Shown here piece by piece: positions 1-6,558 of a stretch of DNA of 19,074 nt (positions are counted from its first letter, which is position 1; each line of letters begins with the position of its first letter). Made by a program: the position numbers and the translations under genes. Origin of the DNA: Pseudoneurospora amorphoporcata. Its lineage: Eukaryota > Ascomycota > Sordariomycetes > Sordariales > Sordariaceae. The stretch lies in the NCBI GenBank assembly GCA_033297205.1, contig MU859422.1:1-19074 (forward strand), read 5' to 3'. The notes under the pieces are model-generated. The model did no database searches. It was not told the DNA's origin and saw only the letters and a program-made list of their open reading frames with translations.

Positions 1-199
1 AACTGCCAACCTGAATTATAGACAGAATACCATACGGACATCCACCGGCGACATTTATCAATTAAACCGCCGACCGGAACTACCGACGGGCAATTGGACG
101 AAGGCTGGCATTCAGAAGATCTACTTGTGGGCAGGTGAACTTGATAGACTCGCGCCGATGCCTGGCACACAGGGCTCGATACATACCAACCTTATTTGG

Positions 200-326
200 T
201 ATAAGAAGGCCTTAAGGCCCAACATTCTCATCAAGGTTGAAAGGATCAACAAGGCCTTCGAGACCAAAGAAAATTATTAGCTGAATTGAACTACTGTTCC
301 AAGCCTAGAACACTGCCCTTGTCACA
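200..326 (+). promoter_or_regulatory. Promoter-plus-leader repeat, copy 1
   Basis: A TATA-like box (TATAAG, 200-205) is followed 36 nt later by GTTGAAAGGATCAACAAGG, which starts a 91-nt conserved block (236-326) ending in TTGTCACA. The same TATA spacing and block recur at 4001-4127 (+) and, inverted, at 4408-4537 (-). A TATA box at constant distance from a conserved block suggests a core promoter with the start of a transcribed leader; this is inference. In copy 3 the block leads into an ankyrin reading frame, so the family probably belongs to an ankyrin-type gene family. No reading frame follows copy 1, and similarity stops at the block's end, so this copy is probably an orphan promoter left by duplication or transposition. 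Confidence 0.55.
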
Positions 327-617
327 GGTACTGATTGATTGTGAAAGCTAGTTGCTTGCTGACGAGCCCAGTAAACGGAAAGCCTGGGGGGGCCTTCCTT
401 ATACTGGTCCTTCAGTAAGGCGCCGTTGCGCCGGTGAAGCCGAACTCGCAAGTGAGCCAACATCCTTAAGTAGAACTCCTAAAGGACTCATAGCTGGTAG
501 GTAGCTAGAAGCGGATATCTCGCAGATAATACGAACTTTTAATGCTAAATTTAGATAAATTATTCCGTCACGGCTCCTCACCAACCGTCCCCCATTCGCT
601 CCACAACACCAAACTCT
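327..617. other. Intergenic, no gene seen
   Basis: This stretch separates the orphan promoter/leader block from the stop codon of the F-box/ankyrin gene. Short open frames exist on the minus strand but show no family resemblance, good start context or splice signals. It presumably contains the 3' UTR of the minus-strand gene. Confidence 0.5.
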
Positions 618-2057
618 TCAGCTGAGGAGAATAGGCTGGTCATAAGCATGTTCCTCATCCCACCACGACCGGACTTTCACCCGTTCATCTGACAGATCAT
701 ACAAGGCATGTTCAGCCCGGAGATCCTCCTTAATCTGTTCCATGCATTTCTCCGCCTGTTCCCTCGCAGCCTGTGTGATTTTTCCCTCTTTGACGTGTTT
801 CAACAAAACCTTCAACAGCTTGTAGGCGGCAACTCGGCGCGAGAGGGAGAGAAATGGGGCGCCGTGTGATATGGCGTTCTCTAGGGGCGTGGAGTTGAAC
901 TGGGTGGCTTTGATCATCAGCGATGCTCCAGAGCGGACGAGTGTCTCGATGATTTCCTGTACACTTCTTGTGGGGTACTCATAACGGCGATTCTCTACGT
1001 TATCCATCCACTCCGGGTCTTCTCCTATGTAATCAGATGCGGGGCGTATGAGACAGTGCAGCGGGGACGACCAATTCTGAGTCTCTTGTGTGGGAGGCAG
1101 CCCCTGAGTGTCGCAGCCTAGATGCAGAAGCTGTTGGGCCGTTTCATAGCCTCCGTGTTCGAGTACAGTAACGAGGGGTGACTGCCCTGCACTCCTGGAC
1201 TCAGCGGGGTACGGGCCGAGGCTGGCCCCTCCTTCGTGAACAAGCGTCTCAAGGATGCTGTCCAAGAATTCCTGGCCCCTAGAGTCGAGACACATATTGA
1301 CGTCACTCAGGGTTACGTCAAGAACTGTTTGACCGTCGTGGGGGTTAACCATATTGACCAGGTTGCAAACGCTTGGGTACTCCAACATAGCGGACAGGAA
1401 CTCGATGTCCTCCCTGTAAAAGGCCTTTTTTATCGCGGTTCGGAGGATTAGGGGCCTGTCAATATTTTTCGACTCTTCCAAAGCCGCTGGCCCGAACTGT
1501 TCTATAATGAACAGTGCGATGAGAAAATGACCTTTGCATAAGGCCAGGTGTAATGTCGAGCATTTGTGCTCCGGCTCTCCGATGGTAGCGTCACATTCAC
1601 ACATGTTGACGGCAGCTTGGTCGGGCGTATTGATCACTGCGCCCTCTTGAACCAGCCACACCACGGAGGGGCCGCGGCCCTTCTGGACCGCATGCTGGAG
1701 CATCGTTCCCAAGCCATACCCCAACCATGTATGATAGTAGATCTCTTTGCCGTAACAACCCTTGACTCGGGCATTGATGTCTGCTCCATAAGCTTTGGCT
1801 TGAGCCATCACAGGCACCGATTCGTTGGTGATACCCCACATGAGAGCCTCGTTTGGGTAGCAATGCGGGTAGTTTTCATGCTTTGCGGTGCGGTACAATT
1901 GTGGCTCGTATATCGACCTCAGCCAATTCGAAGACCTAGACAATACGGCAAGTGTGTCCAACCGACCATCATCCTTTAGGAAACGCGAAATCATCAGGTG
2001 AATTTCGGGAGACAAGTACGGACATCCCAGTGCGGTGGGGCGAATCGTTGGGCTCAT
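618..2057 (-). CDS. F-box-like/ankyrin repeat protein, 479 aa
   Basis: Single-exon gene read from 2057 down to a stop at 618. Residues about 14-55 (from LSPEIHLMISRFL to YEPQLYR) have the helical pattern of a fungal F-box-like segment, in which 'L.PEI...I..FL' opens the motif. Degenerate ankyrin units follow: GADINARV (90-97), STLHLALCKGHFLIALFII (167-185), then SPLVTVLEHGGYETAQQLL, SPLHCLI and STPLENAISHGAP. The C-terminus is charged and helical. Proteins of this type are thought to recruit ankyrin-bound substrates to SCF ubiquitin ligases, but no substrate can be inferred. The frame stays open upstream to an ATG at 2306. I prefer the ATG at 2057 because the F-box directly follows it and the upstream 83 codons are low-complexity, with a run of seven Asn codons. 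No breaks were seen, so it is probably functional. Confidence 0.8.
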   Translation of the reverse strand: MSPTIRPTALGCPYLSPEIHLMISRFLKDDGRLDTLAVLSRSSNWLRSIYEPQLYRTAKHENYPHCYPNEALMWGITNESVPVMAQAKAYGADINARVKGCYGKEIYYHTWLGYGLGTMLQHAVQKGRGPSVVWLVQEGAVINTPDQAAVNMCECDATIGEPEHKCSTLHLALCKGHFLIALFIIEQFGPAALEESKNIDRPLILRTAIKKAFYREDIEFLSAMLEYPSVCNLVNMVNPHDGQTVLDVTLSDVNMCLDSRGQEFLDSILETLVHEGGASLGPYPAESRSAGQSPLVTVLEHGGYETAQQLLHLGCDTQGLPPTQETQNWSSPLHCLIRPASDYIGEDPEWMDNVENRRYEYPTRSVQEIIETLVRSGASLMIKATQFNSTPLENAISHGAPFLSLSRRVAAYKLLKVLLKHVKEGKITQAAREQAEKCMEQIKEDLRAEHALYDLSDERVKVRSWWDEEHAYDQPILLS

Positions 2058-2174
2058 GTTCTGTGGTTGTCGGATTAATAAATGAGGTATATCTGTATAT
2101 ATGTCGTTGCGGCAGAGGTGGTGAGTTGTTGGTGGAAGTGCAAAGCGCGAATCTGTAGTAGATGAAAATTTTGA

Positions 2175-2200
2175 TATGTTGTTGTTGTTGTTGTTATTTT
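2175..2200. repeat. GTT/AAC trinucleotide microsatellite
   Basis: A short run of GTT units, AAC when read on the minus strand, lies upstream of the F-box/ankyrin start. If the longer open frame were used it would encode seven Asn residues. I treat it as part of the 5' UTR or promoter. Confidence 0.6.
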
Positions 2201-2329
2201 TAACGTCTACTGCCGCCTCCCGTAGGGAATGTGTGAACAGGCTGAATGGCAACGAACGAATCAATGGTGGTGGTGATGTTGTATTGAGTGAGGTCTGACT
2301 GTGCAAAGTCTGGAAGTCTTAAAAGTAGG

Positions 2330-2490
2330 AGGTCCCTGTGCGGTGGGGCCATGTCCAGAGGGAGCCATGGCTGGCCGCACGTGACACGGGACACCCGAGG
2401 GCAACCCGAGGCCTATTGCCAGTATAAATCACGTGTTGCCCATAGCGTGAACGCGGCCCAACACCTCCAGTCTAATCGCCCAATGAGCGA
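2330..2490 (-). promoter_or_regulatory. Probable promoter of the F-box/ankyrin gene
   Basis: The segment carries two CACGTG E-boxes (2378-2383 and 2430-2435), an A/T box reading TTTATAC on the minus strand (about 2423-2429) and a CCAAT pentamer (2480-2484). It also has a paired CCCGAGG element (about 2394 and 2405). CACGTG sites bind bHLH regulators of the Pho4/Cbf1/SREBP type in fungi. The segment lies 270-430 bp upstream of the chosen ATG, a plausible distance. Regulation by any specific factor is unproven. Confidence 0.45.
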
Positions 2491-2547
2491 GCCCCCAGTA
2501 TATGGCGGGACCTGTAGAACAAAAGAAAGACATAAGAAAGGGCAAAA

Positions 2548-3509
2548 TCACTCCTCCCCGTTCTCTCTCTCACTCTTCTCCTCCCGCAAAGCCTCCTCCC
2601 GCCGTCTGACCCGATGGACCAGCCTGTCCAGATCCACCGTGACCCTCTCGATCTCGTGGCCTTGGCCAACTTCTATCCCTTCGTCCCGTAGGAACCCGGT
2701 GAAGTTGTCAGCGGTGCCTCCGTCGTCAGTGTGCTGTTGCCAGAGTGACTGGCGCCATGCCTTTCTTGTGCAAGTCCACGAAAAGAAGTGCGAGGTCTGG
2801 ATCCTAGCGATGAAGCGCTGCCAGTAAATTCCTATACCAAGGGAGAGATTCTCCCGCGTAGCCGCTTCGCCTGTGGCCGGGGAAACTGCATATGCCTTCC
2901 TGCAGTGGAAGGGGATGGAAGGGGGTCTTCCAGCTGCCACAATAGCATGTCAGCAGCGGGTCCTCGTGCTCGAACCTTTCATGATAGTCCTTGAAATCAC
3001 CGTGGCCAGACCTGGCCGCGAGGAGGTGGTGTAAAGAGCGTCTGTCCAACTCCTTTAGTTCGTCGTTAAGCTTGATAGAGACCCCCAGCCGGTAGTCTGC
3101 ATAAGACTCTGGCTTGTTCGTGGCCCACTACGCCTTGAAATCTGTACGCGCCTCTCTCTTAGCAAGCCGCTTTGAGTGCGCAAGTGTAGCCAAGCCTTCA
3201 TTGACTACCCCTCCCCCTTCTGCACCCGCCTTAGCGAGCTCATCAGCAATCTCGTTGCCCGTGATGCCCTTGTGGCCAGGAACCCAGCGGACGTCCACTA
3301 GGCTGGGGCTATAGCCCTTGCGGGTGGCGCGGAAATCAAGGAAAGCCGCTTGTGACGACGCAGCTGGGGTCCTCTAATGACGGACGTGTTATCGAGGCAT
3401 ACCGTAATGCGTGGCCGGGCCTGTGCCTCCGGGAAGAGCGCCACAGCGGCCTTGAGACCATGCCGCGCCCCTTCCGCCTCCGCATTGAAGATTTCCGCAT
3501 ATTCTAGTG
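2548..3509 (-). pseudogene. Decayed LINE (Tad-like) ORF2 3' end: RNase H and zinc knuckle
   Basis: Read on the minus strand, the fragment holds most of an RNase H domain. It starts near 3507 with EIFNAEAEGARHGL (catalytic Glu), continues with TVCLDNTSVI (catalytic Asp), then RWVPGHKGITGNEIADELAK (last Asp), about 3300-3225. Next comes the LLAARSGHGDF..YHERF segment typical of fungal LINE ORF2, then a CYCG...H...C zinc-knuckle-like motif at about 2950-2890. Breaks seen are a frameshift near 3365, an in-frame TAG at 3128-3130 where the family usually has Trp, and a frameshift in the zinc knuckle near 2905. The first RNase H Asp and the reverse transcriptase are absent, and structured repeat A abuts the 5' break. 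The element is inactive. Clade assignment rests on motif memory. Confidence 0.75.
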
Positions 3510-3741
3510 TGAGAAGATTCTAGGCGTTTGCTGCACAGACCGCTAGTCCTTTGCGCTGCAGGGCTCTTTGTCCTGCACCCTTCTTTGACAGCGGATCTGG
3601 CACCTCCCAGAATCCCCTCCTTTGCAGACCTTCCTCCTCTTTGTATCACCAGCTCTATATAGCTGGTGATCCCCTCCAGCTTCAGATAGCTGGATCCCTC
3701 AATATCATCATTCCCATCATTTTCGTGATCCATCTCATATC
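3510..3741. repeat. Structured dispersed repeat, copy A
   Basis: This 232-bp unit recurs in the same orientation at 18163-18401 with few substitutions and small indels, and similarity stops sharply at both ends (TGAGAAG... and ...CTCATATC). It contains three potential hairpins: TGCAGGGC/GTCCTGCA (3557-3577), TCACCAGCT/AGCTGGTGA (3646-3669), and CCAGCT/AGCTGG (3676-3693). The last two are tandem versions of one CCAGCT-N6-AGCTGG design. A TATATA string lies at the second hairpin, and an ATCATC-rich tail follows. No coding frame is shared by the copies. It could be a non-autonomous element, a structured RNA source or a duplicated promoter. Confidence 0.65.
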
Positions 3742-4000
3742 TAGTCGTCCGCCACGGACAATTCATTCTCCGGCGGAGTTATCACGTCCGAATAACCTCA
3801 TCACCACTCAGCACTAGGCCGTGATAGCCGGGCCTCGAGTTTCAACAGGAAGCGACCCGAACCAACCAAGAAGGATCAGACCGACTAAGCCGGCTCAGAA
3901 GGAAAACACTGTCAGCAAGGATGGCCTAAAAGGACGCTTTGCGGCCTCGACAGGCCGGAAGGACCCTGTATGTATTGATCAGAAGGATGGTCTGGATTTG
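3742..4000. other. Unassigned spacer
   Basis: No family resemblance was seen. A 73-codon plus-strand open frame near 3821 has no recognisable domain and overlaps the TATA-like box of promoter copy 2, so it is not called. Confidence 0.4.
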
Positions 4001-4127
4001 TATAAGAACGCTTGGGAACTCAGCCCTCGTCTTGAGGGTTGAAAGGATCAACAAGGCCTTCCAGACCAAAGTTAATTATCAGCTGAATTGAACTACTGTT
4101 CCAAGCCCATACTCTGCCCTTGTCACA
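4001..4127 (+). promoter_or_regulatory. Promoter-plus-leader repeat, copy 2
   Basis: TATAAG at 4001-4006 precedes the conserved leader block (4038-4127) by 37 nt, matching copy 1. The block is about 90% similar by eye to copies 1 and 3. It ends in TTGTCACA and directly joins the 3' end of the inverted ankyrin fragment: the TGA that closes the minus-strand ankyrin frame lies inside this copy's last bases. Any transcript from it would therefore run antisense through the ankyrin fragment. Confidence 0.55.
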
Positions 4128-4407
4128 TGAGTAGATTAACACCCGCCTTATGCCCACCCTCCGCCGTCATATGCAGCGCTGTCCGTCCCTTCCGGTCCTG
4201 AGCATCTACGTCAACCTTGCCAGTATCGAGAAGCAGCTTAACAACTGCCTTACACCCATTCCATGCCGCCCAATACAGCGCTGTCCGTCCCTCCCGGTCT
4301 TGAACATCTGCATCAACCTTGCCAATATCGAGAAGTAGCTTGACAACCGCTTATACCCTTTTTCTGCCGCTATATGCAGCGCTGTCTGTTCATCCTGGTT
4401 CTGAGAA
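4128..4407 (-). pseudogene. Ankyrin-repeat gene fragment
   Basis: Minus-strand translation gives consecutive ankyrin units: DEQTALHIAAEKGYK, then VVKLLLDIGKVDADVQD, then GRTALYWAAWNGCKAVVKLL, then LLDTGKVDVDAQDRKGRTAL and HMTAEGGHKAGVNLLM-stop. The first unit is in a different frame from the rest, so a one-base lesion lies near 4345. The units are nearly identical to each other at DNA level, typical of the large ankyrin arrays of fungal NLR-like and other ankyrin proteins. There is no start codon or effector domain: the leader block of copy 3 is joined straight to the repeats, as if the intervening coding part were deleted. Confidence 0.7.
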
Positions 4408-4537
4408 TGTGACAAGGGCAGTGTTCTGGGCTTGGAACAGTAGTTCAATTCAGCTAATAATCTTCTTTGGTCTCGAAGGCCTTGTTGATCCTTTCAACCT
4501 TCAACCAAAGGCTGGGTTCAAGGCCTTTTTATGCTAA
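4408..4537 (-). promoter_or_regulatory. Promoter-plus-leader repeat, copy 3 (inverted)
   Basis: On the minus strand, CATAAAAAGG lies 35 nt before GTTGAAAGGATCAACAAGG, which begins the same 91-nt block (4498 down to 4408) seen in copies 1 and 2. The block ends TTGTCACA and is followed within 20 nt by ankyrin coding sequence. With copy 2 it forms an inverted pair of about 90 bp separated by 280 bp. This is the copy that suggests the block is the leader of an ankyrin gene family. Confidence 0.55.
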
Positions 4538-4542
4538 AGAGG

Positions 4543-5039
4543 TGTGGTACATACTGAGGTACGTACCAACTCTTGTTGCCTAATCCCTTTAGGTATCTAT
4601 CTGGCGATCTTCTTGTGGATCTTCCCGAGTGCTTTCACTCACTCTCCTTCTTTCCTCTGGCATCGGCCTACATCCGGTCACCATTGTTGCACAGCAGCCA
4701 CTGGAGCTGCACGTACGCACGCACGGGATGGGCTGTCTTTCATGCACCTCGCATAACAATGCATATCATACCATGCCCCTATCGGTGCCCTCTCGCCCTA
4801 TGATACGAGGGGAAGCTTATGATTATGCTTAGCGCCATCGGCAGTTCAGGGTTCGATTAGCTTGATGATGCGAGAGGGAGTTCGGGTAAGTTGTGCCAGT
4901 GGCCAAAGGTCCGGCCGAGGTGAGGCTGAGTTTCGCGGCCGGAGGCCGCCAGGCACTCATAAGACTGATGCCAGGAGTTGAGGTTCTGTTTAAGCCTTGA
5001 GAACCCCAACCAGAACTGTGAGCAAATGTCCGTGTGACA
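4543..5039 (-). mobile_element. 3' LTR of a Ty3/Gypsy element
   Basis: Read on the minus strand, the LTR starts TGTCACACGGACATTTGC at 5039, immediately after a polypurine tract, and plausibly ends ...GTACCACA at 4543, giving TG...CA termini and 497 bp. The 5' boundary is supported by a second copy at 18923 that starts with the same bases after unrelated DNA. The 3' boundary is inferred only from the CA terminus. No matching 5' LTR or target duplication is present nearby, because the element is truncated. Confidence 0.7.
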
Positions 5040-5058
5040 TCAGCTCCCCCTTCTTCAA
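5040..5058 (-). other. Polypurine tract of the Gypsy element
   Basis: Minus-strand GAAGAAGGGGGAGCTGA lies directly before the LTR start TGTCAC. This is the position and composition expected of the plus-strand primer for LTR retrotransposon reverse transcription. Confidence 0.6.
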
Positions 5059-5084
5059 GGCTCGCCCCGAGCCGAACATGCGTC

Positions 5085-5971
5085 AGCTTTCGAGGATAGG
5101 ATTCCGTGGAAGGGATGGGACGTTGGCGTCTCGTGGTTTGTCGGAGTGTCTGGTGTGACAGGCAATGACTTCTGCTTTTTGCTTCATCAGTGAAGAAGTG
5201 CTCCCACGCTTCCTATTTTGGACTGTTGGGTCCTTCCCAACCTTCCCACTTGACTCTGTACTTAGCCTTATCCTCAAGGGCTATGGAGTCCAGTATCTTC
5301 TCAACCTCATAGTCTTCTGACTCTGCTGGGGCTGCCTCTCGCAGGACCTGGTCAGGGTCAGGGGCTACCTGATTGCCAGCGCGATAGGGTTCTAGGAGCG
5401 AGACGTGGAAGGAATCATGGATGCGCCATTTCTTGGGTAAGGCAAGACGGACAGCGGTAGGGGAAATTACCTGAGATATCTTGAATGGGCCGTGGAGTTT
5501 CTTGTCGAGTTTTTTCGAGGGTCTCTTGGTCTTGATGTGCTTACCGTTCAACATAACCAACTGTCCCACCTCGTAGACCCGTGCCTCCGTTCGTTTCTTA
5601 TCCGCCCACTCCTTCATCCTCTGACGGGCGCGATCGAGATGTTTCTGGGCGTGGTTGTGAACTTGGGTCATCCAGTGGGCGTAGAGACGACTCCCAGGGT
5701 TACGAGGAGCGCCGTCAGGGGGGTTATGGGAAGCAGGGTGGTATCCATAGTTGGCGTAGAACGGAGTGAGGCCTGTAGAGGATGAGACAGAGTTGTTGTA
5801 TGCGAATTCGGCAGTGGCTAGAAGATCTTCCCAGTTGTTCATCTCGTAGTTGACAAAGGTTCTGTCGTCGCCTTTCCAGCCTCCAACAACATCACTAACA
5901 ATCCGCGCGTTAAAGCTGTCAAACGATCCCTCTAGTAACACGTGTACAGACCCATCCATTCCCAATGGCAA
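5085..5971 (-). pseudogene. Truncated Gypsy pol: integrase C-terminal part plus chromodomain
   Basis: From about 5865 the minus strand reads FVNYEMNNWEDLLATAEFAY, YNNSVSSSTGLTPFYANYGYHP, the C-terminal part of a chromoviral integrase core. HDSFHVSLLEPYR, the conserved segment before the chromodomain, follows, then YEVEKILDS and YRVKWEGWEGPNSPK, the first part of a chromodomain, which in chromoviruses targets insertion to marked chromatin. The frame ends at 5213, while the adjacent frame continues with a HSDKPRD-type tail down to about 5085, so a frameshift lies in the chromodomain. Protease, RT, RNase H and the integrase catalytic residues are missing. About 35 codons before FVNYE (5865-5971) do not resemble integrase, so the 5' break is near 5865. 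Confidence 0.8.
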
Positions 5972-6558
5972 AGCTCATTTGCAGGTTACCTTGGAGTAAG
6001 GGAGTTGGATATTCTGAGCATTCCGACGTTGGAAAGGGGGACGAGTTTACGGCAGGCTCTGAGTATGGAAGGACGTTCAAAGTAGGAGCTGCCCTTTATG
6101 TGGTCGCTCCCTTTCCATGCCGACTCCAGTTCAGTTTTTTGACCCTACCACGTGATTAAAAGACCCGTTTCATATCCTTCCCACTCCCATAGATAAGCCG
6201 ACATATCGCCTGAATAGTAGTTGGGTCGGTGACGACCAGCGAATCCCAGGTGTTGTATGTATTTTGTGGCTATCTTTTTTCCAGTGGTTTGGTGGTTCGC
6301 TTATCTTATCGTTCTTATCGCATTGATTCCCTTATCGTTATCGGCTCTCTTATCGGTATCTTATCAAGACCATTAGTTGCCTTTTGTGGTTCCAGTGCTG
6401 TAAATAGCTTCCCGAATAGCTTCCCCAAACATTAAATACCTAAAAGACACCATGGGCACTCGCGTCCAAGAAGTTAGGGAATAACAGTAAGCCCTTTCAT
6501 GTCGGCCCCTTCCCTATATCCTCGCCAAAAAAATACCCCATTAATGCTCTACCGTCCT
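5972..6558. other. Intergenic between Gypsy relic and giant gene
   Basis: No gene is supported here. It should contain the 3' UTR of the minus-strand giant gene (stop at 6559-6561) and a dense GATAA cluster listed separately. Confidence 0.5.
6300..6366 (-). promoter_or_regulatory. GATAA motif cluster
   Basis: Seven TTATC pentamers (GATAA on the minus strand) occur in 66 bp, starting at 6301, 6306, 6315, 6332, 6338, 6350 and 6361; several share the form CGATAAG. GATA factors of filamentous fungi, such as the nitrogen regulator AreA/NIT2, bind HGATAR sites, usually paired. The cluster is downstream of the giant gene and not in front of any recognised start, so it may equally be a degenerate simple repeat. 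Confidence 0.4.

Noticed and set aside
1236..1979. Plus-strand frames opposite the F-box/ankyrin gene
   Set aside because: They are shadows of an intact minus-strand gene with recognisable motifs.
3551..3817. 88-codon plus-strand frame across structured repeat A
   Set aside because: The frame is not kept in copy B because of indels that are not multiples of three, so it is not a conserved coding sequence.
4845..4870. GGGTTCGATT resembling a tRNA B box
   Set aside because: It lies within the LTR, and no A box or cloverleaf arms could be formed around it.
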